A stretch of 10,060 nucleotides of DNA. Source: an archaeon (GTDB lineage Archaea; Thermoproteota; Nitrososphaeria; Nitrososphaerales; CADDZS01). Under the pieces are notes generated by a model. That model was not told where the DNA came from and did no database searches. It worked only from the letters and a program-made list of their open reading frames with translations. The translations under genes and the position numbers were made by a program. This document shows positions 1-6,096 of the stretch, one piece after another. Position 1 is the first letter of the stretch, and the number at the start of each line of letters is the position of its first letter. The stretch is taken from NCBI GenBank assembly GCA_021806865.1, contig JAKAPU010000093.1:1-10060 (forward strand), in the 5' to 3' direction.

Positions 1-215
1 ACCTCGTCGGGAACTTGCGTCGAGATTATGCTCTCTGCGCAAAAGATCACGTCTTTGCCTTCAGAAGCCATTTTCTGTCCTTTCTCGGCGATTACGATGG
101 TTCCGAATGGCTCGCCCGTTTGCTCCATTTGGTCGTACTGTCTTGCAAGATCGTTGACTTGGGACGCGAGAATCTTTCGAGTTGTCTTCTTAGCTGGCAC
201 GATTGCTTTCTCCAT
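1..215 (-). CDS. Unrecognised protein, N-terminal 71 residues (runs off left edge)
   Basis: The minus strand is open from an ATG at 213-215 to the window edge. The first residues read MEKAIVPAKKTTRKILASQV. The N-terminus is rich in Lys and Thr and is followed by a charged, probably helical stretch (about residues 17-34). A strand-like segment, GTIVIAEKG, lies around residues 40-48. No signal peptide or membrane segment is visible, so a soluble protein is likely. I do not recognise the family, and the C-terminal part is outside the window. The composition looks more protein-like than the overlapping plus-strand reading, which is Cys/Leu/His-rich and has no good start. An AT-rich stretch just upstream (226-236) may belong to the promoter, but it lies closer to the ATG than the spacing seen at other promoters here. 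Confidence 0.6.
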   Translation of the reverse strand, partial: MEKAIVPAKKTTRKILASQVNDLARQYDQMEQTGEPFGTIVIAEKGQKMASEGKDVIFCAESIISTQVPDE

Positions 216-346
216 TGTTACTGCGTAAAAATAATTCTCGAAGCTGCAATTCTCAATAGCGAGTGAGCTTACTGAAATGAGCTCTTTAAGCAAGGAAGTC
301 AATCTTTGAATAAAACTTGCTAGAAGCTGGAGAGCTTGAAACACAA

Positions 347-373
347 TGTTTTGATCTTTCAAAGCTCAAAACA
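347..373. repeat. Hairpin, 8-bp perfect stem
   Basis: TGTTTTGA (347-354) pairs perfectly with TCAAAACA (366-373) around an 11-nt loop. There is no T-run directly after it on either strand, so it is not a typical terminator. It could be an operator-like dyad or a chance inverted repeat in AT-rich DNA. Confidence 0.5.
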
Positions 374-433
374 AGCTGTGCCGTGAAAGAGATCGCGCCT
401 GCGAAATACTGAGAAAAAATTTCTGAATATAAA

Positions 434-488
434 GCACGAATAAACCAGCTCGAACTACAATGTTCGATGTTATAGACTTCATTCGTGC
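434..488. repeat. Nested inverted repeats
   Basis: The outer arms GCACGAAT (434-441) and ATTCGTGC (481-488) form a perfect 8-bp stem. Inside, TCGAAC (450-455) and GTTCGA (462-467) form a 6-bp stem with a 6-nt loop. Two nested perfect stems within 55 nt suggest a structured RNA or a protein-binding palindrome rather than chance. No family is recognised. Confidence 0.5.
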
Positions 489-524
489 GAGTCCTTCATA
501 GTCAGTTAGTATGACCCCCTCTAC

Positions 525-622
525 GGGGGTACCCTCTCTCATTCTCGTTGTTTGTCGAGTGTAGTTACTTCTTGGTAACTATCGATAGACACAGTCCACC
601 CCTCCCCCAGGGGGTACCCTCT
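525..622. repeat. 13-bp direct repeat GGGGGTACCCTCT (525-537 and 610-622)
   Basis: The two copies are identical over 13 bp and lie 85 bp apart. Both are preceded by a C-run. The first is the right arm of a hairpin, ACCCCC (514-519) with GGGGGT (525-530) and a 5-nt loop. Between the copies sits a 7-bp hairpin, TAGTTAC (562-568) with GTAACTA (575-581). A partial third match, GGGTACCCT, lies near 781. The copies may be binding sites, but no gene start is clearly tied to them. Confidence 0.55.
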
Positions 623-840
623 ACTCGATCCCGATATATCGTCGCAAATGCATACTCAAGTCGTTCGAGAAGCATTCGAATTGTCGTCGAGCTAGCCTTG
701 TCCCATGGTCCAAGAGACGAAAAAGTAGACTTGACACGCGTAGTAGCGGGCCCGGTGGGGCTCGTGCCGATTATCGGACTGGGTACCCTTGGCTGCAGAC
801 TAACGACGATAGTATTTTCTCCACATTTGGGTACTTTCAT
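565..840 (-). CDS. Possible small hypothetical protein (doubtful)
   Basis: The minus strand is open from an ATG at 838-840 to a TAA at 565-567, giving 91 residues beginning MKVPKCGENTIVVSLQPRV. The C-terminal part has a helix-like pattern (TTIRMLLERLEYAFATIY). The middle is rich in Pro, Thr and Ser and looks like low-complexity translation. An equally long open frame exists on the plus strand over the same bases, so the openness may only reflect local GC content. I recognise no domain. It is listed because it is the longest candidate in an otherwise gene-poor kilobase. It is more likely to be a chance ORF than a gene. Confidence 0.22.
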   Translation of the reverse strand: MKVPKCGENTIVVSLQPRVPSPIIGTSPTGPATTRVKSTFSSLGPWDKASSTTIRMLLERLEYAFATIYRDRVEGTPWGRGGLCLSIVTKK

Positions 841-916
841 TTCCAGTCGCAAGTGGACAAGATCGCTCCGACTCTAATAAGTCTTGAAAAGTCAGATAGA
901 ACGAACTCAAATTCTG

Positions 917-995
917 GTTCAAATCCTGGCGACCGCACCTTTATCCAGAGACAATAGCTCATCTTTAGGTTTGGTGCGGTATAATGGATTTGAAC
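917..995. repeat. Inverted pair of tRNA-3'-end-like sequences
   Basis: On the plus strand, GGTTCAAATCC is followed by TGGCG and then ACCGCACC (916-939). This resembles a tRNA T-arm plus 3' acceptor strand; four of five T-stem pairs can form, one of them G-U. On the minus strand the same order recurs: GTTCAAATCC (995-986), 5 nt, then ACCGCACC (980-973). The two sets of arms (10 bp and 8 bp) are perfectly complementary with an equal 5-nt gap. No matching 5' acceptor or anticodon arm was found for either, so these are not complete tRNA genes. They may be tRNA fragments left at an integration site, or an unrelated dyad. Confidence 0.4.
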
Positions 996-1114
996 TCATG
1001 GCACTGAATATGCCGAAACTTCGATTTAAGTTAAGTTTTGAAATCTGGATCTAAGATTCTGTATGCCATTGATACATGATACGCGTCCAACCTTTGCTCA
1101 GTTTCAAGCGCTCA

Positions 1115-1501
1115 ATGTGGTCAGGACAGTCAGCTCAGAGGGGGGAATACACTCAAGCCACTCTCCGTGAGCTTCCGCTCATGACAATGGAGGGCTTTCA
1201 CACGAGCAGGGTGGGCAGGCACCAGAATGGTTCCTGCGACTGACGATTCGGTCGTCCACTGGATGGAGAAGCTTCATCCGGTTGCGTATGAAGACCTCCT
1301 GACTAACAACGGAAAGCTACTCGCTGGAATATCTCCACCGGCCACCGACCATAACTGGAGGGGAAGAAATATGACAAATACTTCGTATACATCCCAACTG
1401 ACGTAGCAAATGATTCACAATTCCCTCTGAAGGCAAGAGACATGGTAAGAGTCGAAGTCGACAAGAAGAAACGAATCGTGATCAGCAAAGAATCAAGATA
1501 A
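1115..1501 (+). pseudogene. AbrB/SpoVT-type DNA-binding protein gene with two frameshifts
   Basis: The last 45 or so codons (1364-1501) encode a swapped-hairpin AbrB-like region: KYDKYFVYIPTDVA, then FPLKARDMVRVEVD and KKRIVIS before TAA. This frame has no start codon, because a TAA lies at 1352. The preceding part continues in another frame (1227-1370), reading MVPATDDSVVHWMEKLHPVA through DHNWRGRN. One missing base around 1367-1370 would join WRGR to KYDKY. Upstream, a third segment (ATG at 1115 to TGA at 1241; EYTQATLRELPLMTMEGF, HTSRVGRH) is in the same frame as the C-terminal part. A +1 shift near 1210-1240 followed by a -1 shift near 1368 would thus restore one protein of about 128 residues. 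AbrB-type proteins are small transcription regulators or antitoxins. The N-terminal assignment is inference; the AbrB tail is fairly sure. Confidence 0.55.
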
Positions 1502-1539
1502 ATTACGGCCCACGTTAAGGGAAGACGACTAACGGTGAT

Positions 1540-3042
1540 CTACAAAATTTGTTGATGGTCTTGCAATCTCTCTTCAAAGTCTAGCTTTTCGAAATAATCT
1601 AGAGGATCAGAGATATCAGAATTAAGGCCTGTTAAGAAAAGCTTATCCAAATCATCCTTGGATATCGAAGGAAATACGGTTTTGAAGGCATCTTCATAGA
1701 TTGGTTTCCCTATTCGGTGTGACTTGCACTCTTCGACTAACTTTTCCAAATCCCATAATTCGAGATATGGTTTGGATCTCCATGTCGTCAATGAATGTTC
1801 TAAGGATTTGGTCAGCACAAATATACCAGTAACTTTCGTAGTCTTGCTCACTTTTCGAAACTGTTGAAGGAACTTGTCCGGCTTGTGTCGTATTCCTTCT
1901 AGGAGAATTAAGAAATCGCTTATCTCTTGATCAGCATATTGACTCTCTGACGAACTTTTGGATCGTTCTTTGCATTGCGCAACTATTATCTCCTTCGCAT
2001 TTCTGCCCTTGACTGCGAGAACGTCAATATCCGTTGGCGCGGGAAAAAGTACTCTTGTGTGCACAAAACATTCGAATCCCATTCTGCTAAGAATATGTGA
2101 AACTAACAGTTCAAGATAATTTCCTCTCAACCTTGCATTATCGGCCATTTCATCTCTGAGACGTTCTCTGGCGTGTCTCGTAACGGAATCTTCGGCAAAA
2201 TTCATGAGGTCTTCGGAACTGAATCGACCAACAGTCCTGAGCTTGATTTTGTCGCTGAATCTGTTAATTGTCTCCTCAATGATCGCATAGCTTAGTGAGC
2301 CTCCTCCAGAGTAATCTGTACAAAAATCGTGGAATAGCCACCAGCGAGAGAAATCGCTGCCAAACGAGCCATGGGAAGCAACAAGCACTGCATAGGAGTA
2401 GTTGTAGCCTGGGGGAAGCTTGTGCTTGAACCTAACTATCTCGATCCTTTCTTTTGAAAGCAATACGGAGCCAACTATCGTCTGCTCTAGTTCGGCCGTA
2501 GCATTTGGATCTGAAGCACTAATCAATTTCACAGGATAGCCTCTGAAGACGCTGAAGAACTTGGGAAGTCTTTCTACAGTTCTTGAGACTACACTTACCA
2601 ACTCGCGAGTCAAAGCTGTCGGAGGCTTCCTAGTTTGCCTAAGGGCCAAATGTTCAAGATCGTTCTGAAATCTGTGAGGTTCGAGGATTTCCTTGTTTAG
2701 GCGGCCGAAATAGTAATCAAACTGATCCCAATTTCTTGAATCTTTGATGGTCTCAAACAGTCTTACGTGTTGCGCGTATTTTTCCTTTTCAAGCATAGAA
2801 TGCCACAAGTATAACATTGCACTCTTGTGACCATTCAACAAAGAATTAGTATAACGTTCATCTCCAGATGAACTAAGTTTTTGTTTGGTTTTAATCCTCG
2901 ATTTTCTGTAGAAGTTTGCGAATGCGATGCTAAGAAATCTTTTATCATGTAGATATGTTAGGAGCCACATAGGGCCAAACAATTCTAATCCTTTGATTGG
3001 AGAAATTTCTTTTTTCTCCAGTTTGGTTATCGGAACATACAC
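1540..3042 (-). CDS. PD-(D/E)XK (Mrr-type) nuclease-domain protein with a large unknown N-terminal region
   Basis: This is a 500-residue soluble protein with a GTG start at 3040-3042; the next in-frame Met is residue 25. Residues about 300-415 fit the PD-(D/E)XK endonuclease fold as used by Mrr-like enzymes. Helix GNYLELLVSHILSRMGF carries E311, the strand PTDIDVLAV carries D338 and D340, and EIIVAQCKER supplies the Q-x-K pair Q356 and K358. A further strand, VTGIFVLTKS, follows near 404-412. Such domains cut DNA in restriction and repair. Here the predicted catalytic residues are all present, so activity is plausible. Residues 1-300 are not recognised; they are basic near 40-60 and contain a GSFGSDFSRWWLFHDF segment. 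The gene stands alone, with no methyltransferase or helicase in the window and broken genes on both sides. A modification-dependent or defence role is inference only. Confidence 0.8.
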   Translation of the reverse strand: MYVPITKLEKKEISPIKGLELFGPMWLLTYLHDKRFLSIAFANFYRKSRIKTKQKLSSSGDERYTNSLLNGHKSAMLYLWHSMLEKEKYAQHVRLFETIKDSRNWDQFDYYFGRLNKEILEPHRFQNDLEHLALRQTRKPPTALTRELVSVVSRTVERLPKFFSVFRGYPVKLISASDPNATAELEQTIVGSVLLSKERIEIVRFKHKLPPGYNYSYAVLVASHGSFGSDFSRWWLFHDFCTDYSGGGSLSYAIIEETINRFSDKIKLRTVGRFSSEDLMNFAEDSVTRHARERLRDEMADNARLRGNYLELLVSHILSRMGFECFVHTRVLFPAPTDIDVLAVKGRNAKEIIVAQCKERSKSSSESQYADQEISDFLILLEGIRHKPDKFLQQFRKVSKTTKVTGIFVLTKSLEHSLTTWRSKPYLELWDLEKLVEECKSHRIGKPIYEDAFKTVFPSISKDDLDKLFLTGLNSDISDPLDYFEKLDFEERLQDHQQIL

Positions 3043-3060
3043 GATTGTCTGTGTGTAAAT

Positions 3061-3324
3061 ACGAAGAATGACGTCCTAAGCAATCTCCTTAATGCAAAGG
3101 ATGAGAGCAATCGGCTCGATGCCGCCCTTCACATAGGCGCAGCATTGGGAGACTTGGACCGGGCGTTCAGAGCTCTCATGAGGTTAGCTGAAACACACGC
3201 CTGGCCCTTCGATATCAGAGTGTACCCTTTATTTGAAGAGTTGCGAAAAGATACTCGCTTCAAGGAGTTTTGCTCGAAGGTAGGAATTCTTGGAGAACTG
3301 CTAGAACGAAGAACACACAACTGA
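3061..3324 (+). pseudogene. C-terminal fragment of a TPR-type protein (cyclase-like tail)
   Basis: This plus-strand frame ends at TGA 3322-3324 and reads, near its end, AALHIGAALGDLDRAFRALM and then VYPLFEELRKDTRFKEFCSK, VGI. A TPR helix pair followed by the 'P-x-F-x-x-L-R-x-D-x-R-F' closing motif is typical of the C-terminus of adenylate cyclase-TPR and related TPR proteins. The frame has no ATG, GTG or TTG upstream that would give a full protein; it runs open into the divergent nuclease gene. Only the last 85-90 residues remain, so it is a decayed remnant. A matching cyclase N-terminus lies at 3510-3635 in the opposite orientation, which suggests that both come from one rearranged gene or from two related ones. 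Confidence 0.6.
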
Positions 3325-3463
3325 TTGGTAAAGTCCTATCAGCAAGCTTCCTCTTTTCTTGAGCTAATGAAAAGCACGATCCTGTTACATCTTCGGGTGA
3401 CGGAAAAAATCTCATTGATTTCTGCAAAAGAGTTTTTGTCCGATTTCAAAACATAGACTAGAC

Positions 3464-3480
3464 GGATGTACATCACATCC
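3464..3480. repeat. Short hairpin with embedded palindrome
   Basis: GGATGT (3464-3469) pairs with ACATCC (3475-3480) around a 5-nt loop. The bases 3465-3474 are also a perfect 10-bp palindrome, GATGTACATC. A T-rich stretch follows on the plus strand (CTTTGTGTTCTTTCGATTT). It could act as a terminator for the plus-strand fragment or be a protein-binding site; neither can be shown. Confidence 0.35.
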
Positions 3481-3509
3481 TCTTTGTGTTCTTTCGATTT
3501 GGTAGGAGT

Positions 3510-3635
3510 TTAGTTTGGCAGAAAGCCCGAGGAATCAGCGTGATGAGCTTCCTTTGATGTGTGCAGGGAGGTGTAACCAACCATGTCGGTAAACATTATC
3601 GCAGCGAGTCTTCGCTCGCCATCTCCTGAAATCAT
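3510..3635 (-). pseudogene. N-terminal fragment of a class III adenylate/guanylate cyclase
   Basis: From ATG 3633-3635 the minus strand encodes 41 residues starting MISGDGERRLAAIMFTDMVG and then YTSLHTSKEAHHADSSG, with a stop at 3510-3512. 'RRLAAIMFTDMVGYTSL' is the hallmark start of the class III cyclase catalytic domain. It contains the first metal-binding aspartate (D17, in FTDM). Known domains run on for about 160 more residues, with the second Asp and substrate-binding residues. Here the reading ends after the first helix, so no active enzyme can be made. A TATA-like CTTAATC around 3658-3664 has the right spacing, so the promoter may survive. A TPR tail typical of such proteins lies nearby on the other strand (3061-3324). 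Confidence 0.75.
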
Positions 3636-3748
3636 CGGCGCTGCTTATTTGAATGCGATTAAGCAGATAGAAGCATGGCCAGGCTGGACGAAAAACCCGA
3701 TTTGAAGGTGATTTCTTGGTAAAGGGCCCATGCATTAGCCAAAGTCTG

Positions 3749-4648
3749 TCATTGCTTACTCGCAAACGTCCGAAGAGCAGGGGCATCTTCCTTAAAATCA
3801 AGTGCAAGAGCCGCTCGCACTTCTTGCTTGAGCCGATTCCTCGAGATAGAACGAGATCTCAAGTAGGCATACACATCGACTTGAGTCTTGCCGTTGTCCT
3901 TAGGCATGTAGATGTACAGCATCTTGGAACCCGTAATCGTCCCCTTTAGCATCTCGAAGACATAGCCTAGAGGAGCAAGGTTGGTCATTTGGATTGTCTC
4001 TCCACTCCATCGATTGCGCTTCTTACGCTCCTGAGACATGACAGAGACACTTTCAGAAACTGGTTTGAATTTGAAATTTCGGGTTCTCTTTGCGTGAGCA
4101 TTATCGTGATCTTCTCCGCCTTCAAAGAAATACTTCCAAGTTACTCCTATCGGAGCGTCAAAAATACCACCTACATCTTTGAAAAATACGGCGCTCTCCT
4201 TTTTGCTGACTTTCTTTGTCTTCCTAGCATAGTCTCTGATTGCTGGAGCATCATCGTTGAACTCCCTCTCTAGAAATTTGTTGACGCTCTGCTCTAGATC
4301 GCTGTCAGGGATTGTTTTGGACGTGAAGTCTCCAAATACATCTATCTGAGTCTTGTTTCCCTTTGGTGAGTAGAGATAGAACATCTTTGACCCAGCAAAT
4401 GGACCTTCGAGCCATTCAGTAGACATGCCCAAGGGCGGGAAAACACTCAAACGCTGTGACTCCGCAATCCAGTTGCCATTGAAATTGCGTTCTGCACAGT
4501 AGATGAATGAAGTCTTTGAGACGGGTTTGAAAGAGGGATTTCTAGTTGACTTGTGCACGGCGTCATGTGCTTCCCCATCAAAAAGATACTTCCAAACAAT
4601 CTCAAGAGGTGCTGCGAAAATACTTCCTCTGTCTTCGATAAAGACCAT
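3749..4648 (-). CDS. Tandem SRPBCC (START-like) domain protein
   Basis: The 299-residue protein consists of two homologous halves (about residues 1-145 and 150-299). Shared landmarks are 'IFxAPxxxxWKY', 'HDxxHxxxRNxxFKPVS', 'PLGxxxExLxGxxxGSKMxYxYxPK', 'KTQxDV' and 'DAPAxRxxA'. The pattern of a strand, helices, long strands crossing a cavity and a closing C-terminal helix fits the SRPBCC/START fold, whose members bind hydrophobic ligands. The ligand here cannot be told. No signal peptide or membrane segment is seen, so it is probably cytoplasmic. I chose ATG 4646-4648 rather than the GTG eight codons upstream: a TATA box at 4675-4682 predicts transcription starting around 4652, downstream of that GTG. 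The start also lines up with the beginning of repeat two. Family confidence is moderate; the duplication is certain. Confidence 0.7.
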   Translation of the reverse strand: MVFIEDRGSIFAAPLEIVWKYLFDGEAHDAVHKSTRNPSFKPVSKTSFIYCAERNFNGNWIAESQRLSVFPPLGMSTEWLEGPFAGSKMFYLYSPKGNKTQIDVFGDFTSKTIPDSDLEQSVNKFLEREFNDDAPAIRDYARKTKKVSKKESAVFFKDVGGIFDAPIGVTWKYFFEGGEDHDNAHAKRTRNFKFKPVSESVSVMSQERKKRNRWSGETIQMTNLAPLGYVFEMLKGTITGSKMLYIYMPKDNGKTQVDVYAYLRSRSISRNRLKQEVRAALALDFKEDAPALRTFASKQ

Positions 4649-4674
4649 GTTGTGAAAACCACACAAACCCACGA

Positions 4675-4682
4675 CATATAAG
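4675..4682 (-). promoter_or_regulatory. TATA box of the SRPBCC gene
   Basis: On the minus strand this reads CTTATATG, centred about 30 nt before the ATG at 4648. Archaeal transcription normally starts about 26 nt after the TATA centre, which gives a 5' leader of only a few bases. It resembles the TATA boxes at 6848-6855 and 9050-9057. Confidence 0.55.
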
Positions 4683-4713
4683 CGATATTGCTGAAGCGGA
4701 GTATACCTACTAT

Positions 4714-4722
4714 CTTAATAAC
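4714..4722 (+). promoter_or_regulatory. TATA-like box upstream of the small plus-strand ORF
   Basis: CTTAATAAC is centred about 33 nt before the GTG at 4751, giving a predicted leader of about 7 nt. It is divergent from the SRPBCC promoter about 35 nt away, so the two would share one intergenic control region. The match is weak and depends on whether the downstream ORF is real. Confidence 0.3.
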
Positions 4723-4750
4723 ATACACAATTTTGTTACAACCCGTCAAT

Positions 4751-4990
4751 GTGAGCCCAAACAAGCAAGTTGTAGGTGATATGATAGATAGATTGGACCG
4801 ACAGGGAATGCTTTATTGTCTTGCCGACGACACAGAGCAGGTAGACGGATCTCCCAATTCAGGAGTTCCAATACGAGGCGATCATTCAGAATATGGGTCG
4901 CCCTGCAGATGTGATTATGCAATCCTAAACCACGTGGATGACAACGTCGTGGCCACTGAGAGCATCGGTCGTTCGTTTATCCAAGAATGA
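4751..4990 (+). CDS. Small hypothetical protein with a Cys-rich segment
   Basis: The ORF has 79 residues from a GTG start, beginning VSPNKQVVGDMIDRLDRQGM. It contains SGVPIRGDHSEYGSPCRCDY in its middle part and ends SIGRSFIQE. The CRC pair, together with C at about residue 22 and nearby His residues, could form a metal site, but no known family is recognised. The segment before the CRC pair looks protein-like, and a TATA-like box lies at a suitable distance. Against it, the last 50 bases overlap another frame (4938-5099) that also looks protein-like, as if one longer gene had been split by a frameshift. The frame is also open upstream to a TTG at 4688, which would overlap the opposite promoter. 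The coding call is tentative. Confidence 0.35.
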   Translation: MSPNKQVVGDMIDRLDRQGMLYCLADDTEQVDGSPNSGVPIRGDHSEYGSPCRCDYAILNHVDDNVVATESIGRSFIQE

Positions 4991-5099
4991 CGGCAATGTC
5001 TTGGCCACCATCAAAGCTATCGACGGCTTCGAGCTGGAGAATGGCGAGGCAAAACGGGTTGACGCATTCACAACTAGGTCAAGAAGAATTCCGCTTTGA
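4938..5099 (+). pseudogene. Possible gene remnant overlapping the previous ORF
   Basis: From ATG 4938 this frame reads 53 residues; the second half is NDGNVLATIKAIDGFELENG followed by EAKRVDAFTTRSRRIPL and TGA. That part has the balanced charge and strand pattern of a real protein, whereas the first residues do not. In the same frame, before the stop at 4926-4928, the reading YEAIIQNMGRPADVIMQS also looks coding. The picture fits a decayed gene with a stop and/or frameshift rather than an intact small gene. No family is recognised. From 5100 to 5285 I see no gene, only the upstream region of the acetyltransferase. Confidence 0.25.
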
Positions 5100-5285
5100 G
5101 TCTAGTACAGTAATCCCCGCATTCATTTCTTCAAGACTGGGAGTGATTGTAGGGGTAATCTCTATAGGGCGTACATTGAAAGATAAGAGATTATACGAAT
5201 TCTTGCTCTTCTAGAACCAGATTATGACCATTTGCAAACTAGGAAAATTTCAATAAGAACATCAAGACTACGGGAAACAAAGAGT

Positions 5286-5795
5286 ATGTCTGAAATCACT
5301 TTACGCGATGTGACAAAAGAGGATCTCAGCGTCTTTTTTGAAGAGCAGCTGGATCAAGAAGCAAACTTCATGGCAGCTTTCACGTCCAAAAATCCAAACG
5401 ACAAAGACGCTTTCATGAAGCACTGGACTACAGTCCTTTCGGATAAAGGTGTTAGAATACAAACAATCGTACTTTCAGATGGGCAAGTGGCCGGTCATGT
5501 TGCAAGATACATTGATCCTGAATTTGGTAAGATCGAAGTTACTTACTGGATTGGAAAGAAGCACTGGGGAAAAGGAATCGGGACCACTGCGCTCTCAATT
5601 TTTTTGAGGAGCATAGAAAGAGCCCGCCCGATTTATGCTAGAGTAGCAAGCGACAACAAGCGATCAGTTCGAGTGTTGGAAAAATGCGGATTTAGGGTTA
5701 TCTCCAAACAAAAGAGTTTTGCGAATGCAAGACACAGAGAAGTGGAAGAGTTGATAATGGAACTAAACACTCCTTCTGATACATCTCTTGCTTAA
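5286..5795 (+). CDS. GNAT-family N-acetyltransferase (RimJ/RimL-like)
   Basis: This is a 169-residue GNAT enzyme, which would transfer acetyl from acetyl-CoA to an amine such as a protein N-terminus or small molecule. Motif A is at residues 85-108: VTYWIGKKHWGKGIGTTALS, with the pyrophosphate-binding loop W-G-K-G-I-G-T. Motif B is at 118-138: ARVASDNKRSVRVLEKCGFR, in which the S-x-N-x-x-S-x-x-x-x-E-K-x-G-F pattern is typical of the RimJ/RimL branch. The length is normal and no key element is missing. ATG 5286 is preferred over a TTG 18 codons upstream, because MSEITLRDVTKEDL matches the usual GNAT first strand and the TTG extension looks non-coding. No clear TATA box was seen. The substrate is unknown, and no neighbour suggests a pathway. 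Confidence 0.88.
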   Translation: MSEITLRDVTKEDLSVFFEEQLDQEANFMAAFTSKNPNDKDAFMKHWTTVLSDKGVRIQTIVLSDGQVAGHVARYIDPEFGKIEVTYWIGKKHWGKGIGTTALSIFLRSIERARPIYARVASDNKRSVRVLEKCGFRVISKQKSFANARHREVEELIMELNTPSDTSLA

Positions 5796-6096
5796 CTTGG
5801 AGTTACAATTGAGAATCATGTGACCGAAGAAGGTCTTAATTCCCGGAGTACATGCCTAGATGGGACTAGATCTTGGATTATGCAATAGTCCTCAGATCGT
5901 GCCAGAACGAACGACATCTAAACAATCGCACATCCTAATGGGCCTGAGACTAGATTCTAAGGAGCCATCAGTCGACTATTGGAAGTTATCAGTTCGGTAG
6001 CGAAGCTGTAGGATGATGTTTTGTATTCAAGTGCAAACACGAGGCGTAACTCCAGAAAGTTGACACAACTGGGTTAATTTGAGAAGGGATTTCGAA
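5796..6096. other. Intergenic region between convergent genes, no gene seen
   Basis: It lies between the plus-strand acetyltransferase and the minus-strand winged-helix gene, both of which end here. Short frames such as the one ending in TAA near 6076-6078 look unremarkable. No strong hairpin plus T-run was found, although archaeal termination at short T-tracts would not need one. Confidence 0.5.

Larger units (their letters stand above)
216..564. other. Non-coding stretch with several hairpins
   Basis: No convincing reading frame was found on either strand. The stretch holds at least four inverted repeats (347-373, 434-488, 514-530, and 562-581 at its right end) and the first copy of a 13-bp direct repeat. 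It also serves as the upstream region of the minus-strand gene at the left edge. Whether any hairpin is transcribed cannot be told from the sequence. Confidence 0.5.

Noticed and set aside
15..266. Plus-strand frames over the left-edge gene
   Set aside because: They are rich in Cys, Leu, His and Phe and overlap a minus-strand frame with a better start and a more protein-like composition.
548..877. 109-codon open frame on the plus strand
   Set aside because: It starts at a TTG with no promoter, has the composition of random translation (Ser/Arg/Pro-rich), and mirrors an equally open minus-strand frame.
881..1060. A complete tRNA gene
   Set aside because: Only T-arm and acceptor-like 3' parts are present; no matching 5' acceptor strand, D-arm or anticodon arm was found on either strand.
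3129..3320. 63-codon minus-strand frame opposite the TPR fragment
   Set aside because: The plus strand encodes a recognisable TPR tail over the same bases, so this is its shadow.
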